DNA of 64,000 nucleotides from Kordia sp965283645 (GCF_965283645.1 NZ_CBDIPG010000002.1:124001-188000), one strand, 5' to 3'. Shown: positions 23,910-34,130, numbered from the stretch's first letter. Made by a program: numbers and translations. The notes: generated by a model not told the origin, from the letters alone.

Positions 23910-25148
23910 GTGGCAACTATAAAACCATTCAAAGCAGTTCGTCCTACACGAGACAAAGTAAGCTTAGTAGCGTCACGCTCATATCAAAGTTATACGCAAG
24001 ACGAACGTGAAGCGCGATTGGATTACAATCCGTTTTCATTTTTACATATTGTCAATCCAGGATATAAATATCACAAAGAAATTTCTGGAAAAGACAGATA
24101 TACGTTGGTTCGAAATCGTTATTTAGAATTTAAAGAAGATGATGTTTTTACACAAGATGAAACACCTTGTTTTTATATCTACCGAATTGTCAATCGCGAA
24201 AAGCAAACCTTTACAGGAATTGTTGCCGCCGCAAGCAATGAAGATTATAAAAATAATATCATCAAAAAACATGAAGATACTATTGAATACCGAGAACAAG
24301 TTTTTAAAGAATACCTAAAAACTGTCGGATTTAACGCCGAACCTGTACTCCTAACCTATCCAGATTCTAGTACAATTAATGCCATTCTAGAAAAATACAC
24401 CAACTTGCGTTCAGAATATGAATTTACAACAACCTACAGAGATACACATTATCTTTGGAAAGTTGAAAATACTGAAGATATTCAAGTAATTCAGCAGGAG
24501 TTTGAACACATGGGCGAAATTTATATTGCGGACGGACATCATCGTTCTGCATCTTCATTCTTATTAGGAGAAGATTTAAAAAATTCGAACCCAAAACATA
24601 CAGGACAAGAAGCATACAATGCATTTATGAGTTATTTAATTCCTGAATCTGAATTGCGTATTTACGAATTTAATCGGTTGGTAAAAGATTTAAATGGACT
24701 CACAAAAGAACATTTTTTACTAAAGCTTGATCAATGTTTCCGAATTGAAAATCGTGGTGTAGAATTATATAAACCAACTAATAAACATCACTTTAGCATG
24801 TATTTGGATGGCGAATTTTATTCACTGTATTTACGTAAAACACATTATGAGTTTACAGATTCTTTAAGTGAACTTGACACCCATATTTTGTACATAACCA
24901 TTTTAAAGCCAATTTTAGGAATTACCGATTTACGCAACGATCAACGAATTGATTATGGATACGACAAACACAATGTTATTGAAATGAAAAACCGTATTGA
25001 TCAAAAAGAATTTGCTGTTGGTTTTGGCTTGGTTCCTGCAAATGTTGATGAAATGAAACGTATTGCAGATGAAGGCTTAACAATGCCGCCAAAAAGTACC
25101 TACATAGAACCAAAATTACGAAGCGGCGTTACAATTTATGAGTTTTAG
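23910..25148 (+). CDS. DUF1015 family protein
   Basis: 412 residues from GTG 23910, one base after the peptidase stop. The DUF1015 hallmark YIADGHHRSASSF (about 207-219) is present with flanking conserved segments (AVRPTRDKVSLVASRSY at the start and NDQRIDYGYD near the end). The family's biochemical role is not established; in Bacteroidota it is often close to serine or PLP-linked genes, and here a YggS gene follows. Cytosolic, no signal peptide. Confidence 0.85.
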   Translation: MATIKPFKAVRPTRDKVSLVASRSYQSYTQDEREARLDYNPFSFLHIVNPGYKYHKEISGKDRYTLVRNRYLEFKEDDVFTQDETPCFYIYRIVNREKQTFTGIVAAASNEDYKNNIIKKHEDTIEYREQVFKEYLKTVGFNAEPVLLTYPDSSTINAILEKYTNLRSEYEFTTTYRDTHYLWKVENTEDIQVIQQEFEHMGEIYIADGHHRSASSFLLGEDLKNSNPKHTGQEAYNAFMSYLIPESELRIYEFNRLVKDLNGLTKEHFLLKLDQCFRIENRGVELYKPTNKHHFSMYLDGEFYSLYLRKTHYEFTDSLSELDTHILYITILKPILGITDLRNDQRIDYGYDKHNVIEMKNRIDQKEFAVGFGLVPANVDEMKRIADEGLTMPPKSTYIEPKLRSGVTIYEF

Positions 25149-25223
25149 CTTCAACTTCGCTCAATTAAGTCTTGGTTTTGGCTTAAATTTAATATTTAGC
25201 ATTCAAAATTTATACATAAAAAA

Positions 25224-25904
25224 ATGTCTATTTCAGAAAAAATAAAAGAATTACATACAACTTTACCCAAACATGTAACACTAGTTGCTGTTTCCAAAAC
25301 AAAACCTGTAGCTGACTTGCAAGAAGCATATGACGCAGGACAACGTGTATTTGGAGAAAATAAAATTCAGGAAATGGCAGAAAAATGGGAAGTTTTGCCC
25401 AAAGACATTTCTTGGCATATGATTGGTCATGTACAACGGAACAAAGTTAAATATATGGCTGCATTTGTAGATTTGATTCACGGTGTTGATAGTTTAAAAT
25501 TGTTGAAAGAAATTGACAAACAAGCAAAAAAACACCATCGAATTATCAAATGTTTACTTCAAATTAAAATTGCCGAAGAAGATTCAAAATTTGGCATGAG
25601 TTCCGCTGATGCATCTAGTTTGCTCGCTTCCGCAGAATGTACTCAGTTAGAAAACATACAAATTGTTGGTGTTATGGGCATGGCAACTTTTACAGATGAT
25701 ACAACGCAAGTTCAAAAAGAATTCAACAACTTAAAAACTACTTTTGATCATTTGCAAGCACAACATGCTTCGTTGGAAATCATTTCAATGGGCATGAGTG
25801 GCGATTACGAATTGGCAATAAAAGAAGGCAGTACTATGGTAAGAATTGGAAGCAGTATTTTTGGCGCTCGAAATTATACGTCAGCAAGCCAAGTAAATCC
25901 TTAG
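25224..25904 (+). CDS. Pyridoxal phosphate homeostasis protein, YggS family
   Basis: 226 residues. A single alanine-racemase-like barrel domain that binds PLP and buffers the cell's free PLP pool. Seen: VAVSKTKPVADLQEAYDAG with the PLP-binding Lys, FGENKIQEM, WHMIGHVQRNKVK and the phosphate-binding MGMSGDYELAI. Length and motifs are normal. Just 75 bases separate it from DUF1015; the gap includes a short inverted-repeat-like stretch. Confidence 0.92.
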   Translation: MSISEKIKELHTTLPKHVTLVAVSKTKPVADLQEAYDAGQRVFGENKIQEMAEKWEVLPKDISWHMIGHVQRNKVKYMAAFVDLIHGVDSLKLLKEIDKQAKKHHRIIKCLLQIKIAEEDSKFGMSSADASSLLASAECTQLENIQIVGVMGMATFTDDTTQVQKEFNNLKTTFDHLQAQHASLEIISMGMSGDYELAIKEGSTMVRIGSSIFGARNYTSASQVNP

Positions 25905-25950
25905 GATATTTTTATATTTATACCCTAAACCTAAAACGAAAACGCATAGC

Positions 25951-27315
25951 TTGTACGCAATAGTAGACATAGAAACAACTGGTGGAAAGTACAATGAAGA
26001 AGGAATTACAGAAATTGCAATCTATAAATTTGATGGTCATGAAGTTGTAGATCAGTTTATAAGCTTGGTAAATCCTGAACGTGACATCCAACCTTTTGTA
26101 GTAAATTTGACAGGAATTAATAGCAAAATGCTTCGTGATGCTCCAAAATTTTACGAAGTTGCCAAACGCATTGTAGAAATTACAGAAGACTGTATCATTG
26201 TAGCGCACAATGCAAATTTTGATTACCGCATCTTACAATTAGAATTCAAACGCTTAGGCTTCCCATTCAAACGAAAAACTTTATGTACAGTAGAATTGTC
26301 CAAAAAGTTAATTCCAGAAATGGAATCATACAAACTTGGAAAACTAGTACGTGCTTTGGGTATTCCGATGAGTGATAGACATAGAGCTTCCGGCGACGCT
26401 TTGGCCACTGTAAAACTCTTTAAGTTATTACTTGATAAAGATTCCGATAAAAACATCATTCAGCAAGCTGTAAAGACAGAAATTCGTAAAAAAGTAGCTA
26501 CACGCCTACTCGATATTATTGAAAGTTTGCCTTCTGCAACAGGCGTTTATTATATGCACAATGCGAAAAGTGAAATTATTTATATCGGGAAAAGTAAAAA
26601 TATTAAAAAGCGTGTCAATCAGCATTTTACAGGAACAAATAATAAATCTAAAAAGATTCAGAAACAAGTTGCTACGGTAACTTTTGAACGTACAGGAAGT
26701 GAGTTGGTAGCACTTTTGAAAGAAAGTGAAGAAATAAAACGTAACAAACCAATTTATAACAGAGCGCAACGCAAAACCATTTTTCAATATGCAATGGCTT
26801 CTTACAAAGATGAAAACGGCTATATTGGATTAAAAATTGAAAAAGCTGACGGACGTAAAAAGCACATTACTACTTTTACCAACATATCTCAAGCAAAACA
26901 CGTCATGTTTAAGCTGACGGAAGAGTTTGGTTTGTGTCAAAAAATTAATGAATTATACCGTTCAAAATCACATTGTTTTCAATACACAATTAAAGAATGT
27001 GCTGGCGCTTGTATTAATGAAGAAGACGTTGCTAATTACAACAAACGTGTACAAGAAGCAATAACAAAATACAGCTATCAAAATCAAAATATGTTGATTA
27101 TCGACAAAGGTCGTGCGCATGATGAACGCAGTGCTATTCTTATTGAAGACGGCGTTTACAAAGGGTTTGGTTATTACAGCTTAAACTACCAAGTAACCAA
27201 CATTGAAGTTTTAAAATCAATTATTACTCCAATGCAAAATAACAGAGACGTACAACATATTATTCAGAGTCATCTTCGTCGAAAAAATAAATTTAAAATT
27301 ATCCCATTACAGTAG
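25951..27315 (+). CDS. DEDDh exonuclease fused to a GIY-YIG endonuclease domain
   Basis: 454 residues from a TTG start at 25951; no upstream ATG fits. Residues 1-170 are a DnaQ-type 3'-5' exonuclease: VDIETTGG, AHNANFDYR and HRASGDA supply the DEDDh acidic residues and His. Residues 190-280 are a GIY-YIG nuclease of UvrC/Cho type: GVYYMHNAKSEIIYIGKS and NIKKRVNQHF, with Glu in SEEIKRNKP. The C-terminal part resembles the Cys-containing UvrC middle region (KECAGACINEED) but the UvrC RNase-H-like and HhH domains are missing. A role in DNA repair is likely; details unknown. Confidence 0.85.
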   Translation: MYAIVDIETTGGKYNEEGITEIAIYKFDGHEVVDQFISLVNPERDIQPFVVNLTGINSKMLRDAPKFYEVAKRIVEITEDCIIVAHNANFDYRILQLEFKRLGFPFKRKTLCTVELSKKLIPEMESYKLGKLVRALGIPMSDRHRASGDALATVKLFKLLLDKDSDKNIIQQAVKTEIRKKVATRLLDIIESLPSATGVYYMHNAKSEIIYIGKSKNIKKRVNQHFTGTNNKSKKIQKQVATVTFERTGSELVALLKESEEIKRNKPIYNRAQRKTIFQYAMASYKDENGYIGLKIEKADGRKKHITTFTNISQAKHVMFKLTEEFGLCQKINELYRSKSHCFQYTIKECAGACINEEDVANYNKRVQEAITKYSYQNQNMLIIDKGRAHDERSAILIEDGVYKGFGYYSLNYQVTNIEVLKSIITPMQNNRDVQHIIQSHLRRKNKFKIIPLQ

Positions 27316-27318
27316 CTT

Positions 27319-29280
27319 ATGAAATTATATTACTTGTTTTTTGTATTCCTAATCACATGTATGTGTTACGGACAAAATCCATTGAGTGAGAAGTTTGGCA
27401 ACGTTTCTCAGAAGGAATTAGATATGCGTACGTACGAAAAAGATACAACTGCACACGCTGTTGTGTTAGAAGAATATGGCGATGTTTCTTTTCAATTAAT
27501 TAAAGATCGAATCCTTTTAGTAAAACAATATTATACTAAAATTAAGATTTTAGATAAACAAGGAGTTGATGAAGCTATTATTCAAATTCCGTATTATCGA
27601 ACTAGAAAATCTGAAGAGACTATTAAAAACATTAAAGCTGTTACCTATAATACAGGTGAAACAAATACGCTTGCGACAGATCAAATTTTCACAGTAGATC
27701 ATTCTGAAAATTGGTCTGAAAAACGATTTACATTTCCGAACGTAAAAGTGGGAAGCGTTTTAGAATATCAATATACATTGGAAACGCCTTTTGTGTACAA
27801 TTTTGAAGGTTGGGAATTTCAAAGTGATATTCCAAAAGTGTATAGTGAATTTAGCGCGAAAATTCCTGGAAACTATCGATATAACAGAGTTTTAAAAGGT
27901 TTCTTAAAATTAGCCATTAACAAATCTGATGTAAAAAAAAGGTGTTTTTACGTTCCTGGACTTGTTGATAAAGCTGATTGCGAAGTTTTTAAATATGCCA
28001 TGAGAGACATTCCTGCTTTTAAAGAAGAAGCCTATATGCTTTCTAAAAACAACTACTTGTCAAGAATACATTTTGAAATGTCGGAATACTATCGTTTTGA
28101 CGGTGGAAAAGATGTGTATACCAAAACATGGAAAGCGGTGGACAAAGAAATGCGAAATGATAAAGATGTTGGTGGACAAGTAAAACGTAATAAGTTCTTT
28201 AAAAATCAACTCTCGGATGCTATTTTAAATGAAAAATCCGATTATAAACGCGCTCAAAAAGTATTCAACTTTATCAAAGAGCATTACACTTGGAATGGTG
28301 AATACCGTCTTTTTAATAACGCAAATGTGCGACAAGCATTTATAAACAAAACTGGAAGTATTGCCGAAATCAACTTATCATTAATCAATAGTTTATTGGC
28401 GGCTAATATAAAAACAGAAACAGTCATGCTTTCCACACGATCGAAAGGAATACCAACGCAAATTCATCCGGTTATGTCCGATTTTAATTATTTGGTTGCA
28501 AAAGTTACCATAGGACAAGAAGTGTTTTTACTTGATGCTACTGACAAATTGCTTTCGTTTGGATTGATACAAACACGTGCGTTAAACTATACAGGACGCG
28601 TCATGGATTTTAAAAAACCTAGTTATTGGAATCCTATAAATCCGTATGCAGAAAATCGTCAAAATACATTAATTAATATTGCTGTAGATGAAGAAGGAAC
28701 TGCAAAAGGTAAAATTTCGCAAGTAAATTCAGGTTACTTAGCATATGAAAAACGAAAAGAATTAGCAGACACAGACGAAGACAGTTATTTGGATGATATT
28801 GAAAAACGGATTCCATTTGTAGAAGTTGAAAAATATGAAATTAAAGACCGAGAAGAAACTCAGAAACCCACAAAAGAATTTTTCTTTTTGGAGTTTAACG
28901 ATGCCTTTTCAAGTGAAAAAACCTATTTAGATCCCTTCTTTTTCAAGCTATTTCCATCAACGCCTTTTCGATTGGAAGAACGAAAATATCCTGTAGATTT
29001 TGCGTATCCGCGAATCTACACGACACGTTTCATTATGTCAATTCCTGATTCGTATGAATATGTAAATATTCCAGAAGACAAAACCTATAAATTAGCAGGT
29101 ACAAAAGCTATTTGTGGTTTAAAAACTGTTGCACAAAACGGACAATTAAACATGACATTTAAGCTTGTTATCAATGATTTTCATTTTACAGCGGCGGAAT
29201 ATCAAGAACTAAAAACATTTTTCAGCAACCTAGCTACACTAGAAAGTAAAACACGCTTAACCATTACGAAGAAGAATTGA
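27319..29280 (+). CDS. DUF3857/transglutaminase-like exported protein
   Basis: 653 residues with a signal peptide ending at CYGQ (about residue 19). The N-terminal beta-rich domain (about 55-230) matches DUF3857, and the middle (about 300-420) matches the transglutaminase-like fold, but the Cys-His-Asp triad is not obvious, so it may be non-catalytic. Common in Bacteroidota and often near polysaccharide or proteolysis genes. It follows the exonuclease gene after three bases. Confidence 0.75.
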   Translation: MKLYYLFFVFLITCMCYGQNPLSEKFGNVSQKELDMRTYEKDTTAHAVVLEEYGDVSFQLIKDRILLVKQYYTKIKILDKQGVDEAIIQIPYYRTRKSEETIKNIKAVTYNTGETNTLATDQIFTVDHSENWSEKRFTFPNVKVGSVLEYQYTLETPFVYNFEGWEFQSDIPKVYSEFSAKIPGNYRYNRVLKGFLKLAINKSDVKKRCFYVPGLVDKADCEVFKYAMRDIPAFKEEAYMLSKNNYLSRIHFEMSEYYRFDGGKDVYTKTWKAVDKEMRNDKDVGGQVKRNKFFKNQLSDAILNEKSDYKRAQKVFNFIKEHYTWNGEYRLFNNANVRQAFINKTGSIAEINLSLINSLLAANIKTETVMLSTRSKGIPTQIHPVMSDFNYLVAKVTIGQEVFLLDATDKLLSFGLIQTRALNYTGRVMDFKKPSYWNPINPYAENRQNTLINIAVDEEGTAKGKISQVNSGYLAYEKRKELADTDEDSYLDDIEKRIPFVEVEKYEIKDREETQKPTKEFFFLEFNDAFSSEKTYLDPFFFKLFPSTPFRLEERKYPVDFAYPRIYTTRFIMSIPDSYEYVNIPEDKTYKLAGTKAICGLKTVAQNGQLNMTFKLVINDFHFTAAEYQELKTFFSNLATLESKTRLTITKKN

Positions 29281-29304
29281 TAAATAAATAGTAAATTAGC
29301 AACT

Positions 29305-30060
29305 ATGGCAAAAAACTGGAAAGCTAAAATTCACGAAGTCATTTATGAAGCTGATACACCTGCTGGAAAACTGTTTGATGTAGTTTTACTGATACTTATT
29401 TTGGCAAGTATTGTATTGGTCATGCTCGAAAGTGTTAATGAATTTGCTGACAAGCATGGAAAATTTCTAAACATTGCCGAATGGGTAATTACTATTTTAT
29501 TTACGATTGAATATTTTGCCAGAATCATTTCTATAAAAAAACCAAAACAATATATTTTTAGTTTTTACGGAATTATAGATTTACTTTCTACTATTCCAAA
29601 ATATTTATCCTTATTCTTAGTCGGTTCACATTCATTAGTAGCGCTTAGGGCTTTACGATTGATGCGTGTTTTTCGTATTTTAAAATTAGCACGATTTGTT
29701 GGAGAATCAAATAATTTAATGCGTGCTTTAAAAGCCAGTAGAGTCAAAATTGCTGTATTTATAATGTTTATTTTGATTTTATGCACCATTTTAGGTTCAA
29801 TAATGTATTTGGTTGAAAGTGGTCAAGATAGCGGCTTTACGAGCATTCCAAGAAGTATTTATTGGGCAATTGTTACCTTAACAACTGTTGGTTATGGTGA
29901 TATTGCGCCGCTTACCGCTTTGGGGCAATCCATTGCTTCTATTATCATGATTTTAGGTTATGGAATTATTGCCGTTCCTACGGGAATTGTTTCTGCCGAA
30001 TTAGTCTCTATGGATAAAAACGATGTTCATTTAAACACACAATCCTGCCCCAAATTGTAG
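29305..30060 (+). CDS. Voltage-gated-type ion channel, C-terminus cut by an apparent frameshift
   Basis: 251 residues. Six membrane helices, an S4-like segment with spaced Arg (LRALRLMRVFRILKLARFVG, about 112-131) and a pore loop TLTTVGYGD (about 193-201) with the K+ filter. The frame stops at TAG 30058 just after CPKL. Removing one C from the CCCC run at 30048-30051 restores a frame to 30136 coding CPNC, then eleven residues, CYDCG and a short acidic tail: a zinc-ribbon end. The extended frame would end seven bases before miaA. Either a real frameshift or a base-call error. Confidence 0.8.
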   Translation: MAKNWKAKIHEVIYEADTPAGKLFDVVLLILILASIVLVMLESVNEFADKHGKFLNIAEWVITILFTIEYFARIISIKKPKQYIFSFYGIIDLLSTIPKYLSLFLVGSHSLVALRALRLMRVFRILKLARFVGESNNLMRALKASRVKIAVFIMFILILCTILGSIMYLVESGQDSGFTSIPRSIYWAIVTLTTVGYGDIAPLTALGQSIASIIMILGYGIIAVPTGIVSAELVSMDKNDVHLNTQSCPKL

Positions 30061-30143
30061 TGCAGAAGGACATCGGAATAATGCTGAATATTGTTATGAT
30101 TGTGGTGAAAGTTTAAATCCTGAAGAAACCGATTAAATTACAC

Positions 30144-31049
30144 ATGTCTAACTATCTTATTTCAATCGTTGGCGCAACTGCCATTGGAAAAACTGCATTG
30201 AGCATTCAATTGGCACAACATTTCAATACGGAAATCATTTCGTGTGATTCACGTCAGTTTTTTAAAGAAATGGCAATCGGAACTGCGGTTCCTTCCGAAG
30301 AAGAGCAAAATGCCGCACCACATCATTTTATTCAACACATTAGCATTTTTGATAATTATAATGTTGGACAGTTTGAAAAAGATGCTATTGCCAAACTTGA
30401 CGACTTGTTTCAAACAAACAAAGTTGTCATTATGGTTGGCGGAAGTGGTTTGTATGTAGATGCCGTTTTGAAAGGTTTAGACGATTTTCCAAAGGTAGAT
30501 CCTAAAATTAGAGAAACGTTAAATCAACAGTTAGAAACCGAAGGTATTACTTCTCTTCAAGATAAATTACAGGAACTCGATCCTGTTTATTATAAAAAAG
30601 TAGCATTGGAAAACCCACATCGATTGATTCGTGCTTTAGAGATTTGTATTGGAAGTGGAAAACCATATTCGAGCTTTTTGAAATCTGAAACGACACAGCG
30701 TAATTTTACTTCGATTAAAATTGGGCTCACCGCAGACAGAGAAATTATATACGATCGTATTAACAGACGCGTTGAAATTATGATGCAAGAAGGTCTGTTG
30801 GAAGAAGCAAAAACACTATATCCACATAAAACGTTGAATGCTTTACAAACCGTTGGTTACCGTGAATTGTTCAATTATTTTGATGGAAATTTCACGTTGG
30901 ATGTTGCTATTCATGAAATTAAGAAGAATACACGCCGATTTGCCAAACGACAAGGAACTTGGTTTCGAAGAGATGAAAACACGAATTGGTTTGATTATGA
31001 AGAAGATATTAAACGTATTATTGAGAAAATTGAAAGTTTGATTTGTTGA
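30144..31049 (+). CDS. miaA: tRNA dimethylallyltransferase
   Basis: 301 residues, standard. MiaA adds a dimethylallyl group from DMAPP to adenine 37 of tRNAs reading UNN codons. Seen: P-loop GATAIGKTALSIQLA (10-24), IISCDSRQF, GGSGLYVDAVLKGLDDFP, and the C-terminal KKNTRRFAKRQGTWFRRDEN typical of MiaA. Starts seven bases after the frame-restored channel gene. Cytosolic. Confidence 0.96.
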   Translation: MSNYLISIVGATAIGKTALSIQLAQHFNTEIISCDSRQFFKEMAIGTAVPSEEEQNAAPHHFIQHISIFDNYNVGQFEKDAIAKLDDLFQTNKVVIMVGGSGLYVDAVLKGLDDFPKVDPKIRETLNQQLETEGITSLQDKLQELDPVYYKKVALENPHRLIRALEICIGSGKPYSSFLKSETTQRNFTSIKIGLTADREIIYDRINRRVEIMMQEGLLEEAKTLYPHKTLNALQTVGYRELFNYFDGNFTLDVAIHEIKKNTRRFAKRQGTWFRRDENTNWFDYEEDIKRIIEKIESLIC

Positions 31050-31246
31050 TTTGTGTATTTATTTATTTATTTGAAAATATATACTTTATTCAGAGTTTTG
31101 AATTTCTCGTAATGACATTTTATTAGATTTTCAGCACGTAAATTCGAATGATTTTTTTTTAAATTTCACTCAGACTGACGGTTTGTATATTGAAGCACTC
31201 AACTACCAAAATACCAACAGTAAAACTAATACCAAAACCAAAAAAA

Positions 31247-31753
31247 ATGACCCAAGAAGTACAAAACCTCGTAGAAAACCTAAAATTATTACCACATCCT
31301 GAAGGTGGATTTTATAAAGAAGTATATAGAAGCGCACATATGATTTCGAAAGAAGCGTTGCAGGCTAATTTTTCGGGCGATCGTAGTTATTGTACAAGTA
31401 TTTATTTTTTATTGACTTCTGAGAATTTTTCTGCTTTTCACAGAATTAAGCAAGATGAAATTTGGCATTTTTATGGCGGAAGTTCCTTGTCTGTTCATGT
31501 TATTGATGAAAACGGACTGTATACAGAACATAAAGTTGGAATGGATTTTAGAAATGGAGAACAGCCACAATTAGTTGTTCCCGCAGGTTGTTGGTTCGCG
31601 TCAAGCGTTCCAAAAAAAGATTCATACGCATTTGTAGGTTGTACAGTAGCACCAGGATTTGACTTTGATGATTTTGAATTGGCTACACGTGCGGAGTTGA
31701 CAAAAACATATCCAACCTATAAAAATATTATCTATAGACTTACTAGAGATTAA
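31247..31753 (+). CDS. Cupin family protein (DUF985-like)
   Basis: 168 residues from ATG 31247 (an in-frame TTG at 31190 is less likely). Seen: LLPHPEGGFYKEVYRS near the start, SAFHRIKQDEIWHFYGG (the metal-binding cupin strand with His/Glu), and ASSVPKKDSYAFVGCTVAPGFDFDDFELA, all typical of the cupin_5/DUF985 group. The small barrel may bind a sugar or metal; exact activity unknown. It converges on the response regulator gene. Confidence 0.82.
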   Translation: MTQEVQNLVENLKLLPHPEGGFYKEVYRSAHMISKEALQANFSGDRSYCTSIYFLLTSENFSAFHRIKQDEIWHFYGGSSLSVHVIDENGLYTEHKVGMDFRNGEQPQLVVPAGCWFASSVPKKDSYAFVGCTVAPGFDFDDFELATRAELTKTYPTYKNIIYRLTRD

Positions 31754-31828
31754 TGATAACTGAAAAAGTCGACATTCGGGAGCCGACTATATTTCAATTG
31801 TTTAGGGGAAAACGTATATTTTGAGTTG

Positions 31829-32542
31829 TTACTCTGCTTTATTTTTTACAACCAATCTAAATCCTTCTCCGTGAATATTTAGAATTTCTACGTCTTCATC
31901 TCTTTTCAGATATTTACGTAGTTTCGCAATATACACATCCATTGATCTTGATGTGAAGTAGTTATCATCTCTCCAGATTTTCGTTAATGCAAGTTCTCTT
32001 GGCATTAAGTCATTTTCATGTAAAGCTAATAAGCGCAATAATTCGTTTTCTTTTGGAGACAGTTTGATAGGTTCTTCCGTATCAAATGTTAAGAATCTTA
32101 ATTTAGAATTTAGGCTAAATCTTCCAATTACGAATTCGAATTGTTTGCTGTCTGCAACAGAATCAGATGTTTTGCGTTGCATTATTGCTTTGATTTTCAT
32201 CAATAATACTTCCGAATCAAAAGGCTTGTTTAAGTAGTCGTCTGCGCCTACTTTGTATCCTTTCATTACATCTTCTTTTAATGCTTTAGCAGTTAAGAAA
32301 ATGATTGGAACTTCTGTATTTTTCTCGCGAATTTCTTTCGCAAGCGTAAAACCATCTTTGTACGGCATCATTACGTCAAGTATGCAAAGGTCGTAATTGT
32401 CTTTTTTGAATTTTTCAAATCCTTCCATTCCGTTCTTTGCATGAACAACGTCATAATCGTTCATTGATAGATAGTCTTTTAATACAGTCCCAAAATTCGG
32501 ATCATCTTCTACTAATAAAATTTTTTTGTTTTGAATCTCCAT
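31829..32542 (-). CDS. Response regulator, OmpR/PhoB type
   Basis: 237 residues. Receiver domain (1-120) with acidic pair EDD, phosphoacceptor Asp in LCILDVMMPYKDGF (about residue 54), Thr in FLTAKA and Lys in NKPFD. The C-terminal winged helix (about 140-232) has LSPKENELLRLLALHENDLM and a SRSMDVYIAKLRKYL recognition helix. It lies four bases after the histidine kinase stop and is transcribed with it; this is a RprXY-like Bacteroidota pair. Target genes are not visible. Confidence 0.93.
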   Translation of the reverse strand: MEIQNKKILLVEDDPNFGTVLKDYLSMNDYDVVHAKNGMEGFEKFKKDNYDLCILDVMMPYKDGFTLAKEIREKNTEVPIIFLTAKALKEDVMKGYKVGADDYLNKPFDSEVLLMKIKAIMQRKTSDSVADSKQFEFVIGRFSLNSKLRFLTFDTEEPIKLSPKENELLRLLALHENDLMPRELALTKIWRDDNYFTSRSMDVYIAKLRKYLKRDEDVEILNIHGEGFRLVVKNKAE

Positions 32543-32546
32543 GTGG

Positions 32547-34130
32547 TTACGATATTAATGGTAATTTGATAATGAAGGTAGTTCCTTTGCTTTTCTCACT
32601 TTCAACCGAAACTTGACCTTGATGGTCGTCTACGATTTTTTTTACGTAAGCTAAGCCTAGTCCGTGGCCTTTTACATTATGTATGTCACCGGTATGTTCT
32701 CTATAAAATTTTTCAAATATTCTTTTTTGTACTGATTTGGACATTCCTTGTCCTTGATCTTTCACTTTTATTACAATGTTGTCTTTCACCACTTCAGTGT
32801 GAACGTCAATTTTTGGTTCACCTTCTGTGTATTTTATTGCGTTGTCCAACACATTAACCAATACGTTGGTAAAGTGCGTATCATTTGCCATTACCATAGA
32901 ATCGGTTGCTCCCAAATGCATTTTCACATAGCCATTTCTGTCTTCAACAATCAATTCTATGTGAGACATTGCATCTTCAATTAGGTCGTGAACATCAACT
33001 TCTTCTTTACTTATATCTAATTGGTTTTTCTCCAATTTAGATATTTGTAATACATTTTCTACTTGTGCATGCATTCGTTTGTTTTCTTCACGAATCATTC
33101 GCAAATAGCGTTTTACCTTGTCTTTATCATCAATGATTTTCGGATTCTGAACAGCATCTAGCGCTAAATTTATAGTCGCAATTGGTGTTTTGAATTCGTG
33201 TGTCATGTTGTTGATGAAATCAGTTTTTATTTCTGAAATCTGCTTTTGTTTTATTAATTGATATAATGCACTTGAATATGCAATTATTATAATTAGTGTA
33301 AAAACAATAGACATGATTGCCATTCCTATGATTGACGATAGTACGTATTTGTTTCGCTTTGGAAAACTTAAAAATAATGTAAATCCACTTCCGCCTTCAT
33401 AGTCGTCAAATAATGGAACATCATACATTCCACCATCTGTAATTTTGAACTTTTTAGATTTTATTTTTGTTGCCAATCCATCATCATATACACCAAATTC
33501 GTATTCTAAATCAAGATCTAGCTTATCTAAGTTTTCTTGGATTACAAATTCTAAAAATTCGCTAGAAACACGTTTATGAATTGGAATTTGCTTCGTAAAT
33601 TCGTTTATATCATCTTTGTATTGCTCCATTTTCCTAGAAATGTTGTCCACTTCTCGCATTCGCTCTACAAAAGAGATACTACTCACGTTCGCATCATCTA
33701 GTAAATCTTCTTTATAAACAGTACGTGTTGTATACCGTTTGAAGTTTTTTAGACTTGTACTATCATCTTCGTTAATATTATCAATGAACGTAGGAAATAT
33801 ATTGTAATCTTCTTCAATAATTCCTCTAGTATAAATACTAGTTTCGTTATTTTTATCATTTCTACTTGTTATTTGTAATACACTGATTATTTGTGAATTT
33901 TCAGGTTCTTCAATGCTGTCAATTAACTTTTGAAATTTTGAGTAATATTTAAAATGTTCTGATTGGCTTGCGCTTTCAGAAACATTGGTTAGAATTTGAT
34001 TTGCATTAAGGGTGAAAGATTCCTGCTTTTCCTTTACAGCAGAAGCAATCCAATATCCTTGGACAAATATAATTCCGATAAGCGATAAACTCATCAAAAT
34101 GACTAGAACAATAAATAATCGTTTACTCAT
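32547..34130 (-). CDS. Sensor histidine kinase
   Basis: 527 residues. Membrane helix near residues 5-27, a large periplasmic sensor region (about 28-270), a second helix (about 265-290), then HisKA with the phospho-His in NNMTHEFKTPIATINLALDA (about 310-329) and HATPase_c with NVLDNAIKYTEG (N box), KDQGQGMS (G1), FEKFYREHTGD (F box) and GHGLGLAYVKKIV (G2). Forms a two-component system with the downstream regulator. The signal is unknown. Confidence 0.93.
   Translation of the reverse strand: MSKRLFIVLVILMSLSLIGIIFVQGYWIASAVKEKQESFTLNANQILTNVSESASQSEHFKYYSKFQKLIDSIEEPENSQIISVLQITSRNDKNNETSIYTRGIIEEDYNIFPTFIDNINEDDSTSLKNFKRYTTRTVYKEDLLDDANVSSISFVERMREVDNISRKMEQYKDDINEFTKQIPIHKRVSSEFLEFVIQENLDKLDLDLEYEFGVYDDGLATKIKSKKFKITDGGMYDVPLFDDYEGGSGFTLFLSFPKRNKYVLSSIIGMAIMSIVFTLIIIIAYSSALYQLIKQKQISEIKTDFINNMTHEFKTPIATINLALDAVQNPKIIDDKDKVKRYLRMIREENKRMHAQVENVLQISKLEKNQLDISKEEVDVHDLIEDAMSHIELIVEDRNGYVKMHLGATDSMVMANDTHFTNVLVNVLDNAIKYTEGEPKIDVHTEVVKDNIVIKVKDQGQGMSKSVQKRIFEKFYREHTGDIHNVKGHGLGLAYVKKIVDDHQGQVSVESEKSKGTTFIIKLPLIS

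Noticed and set aside
27319..29280. Active transglutaminase
   Set aside because: The fold region is there but no clear Cys-His-Asp triad could be seen.
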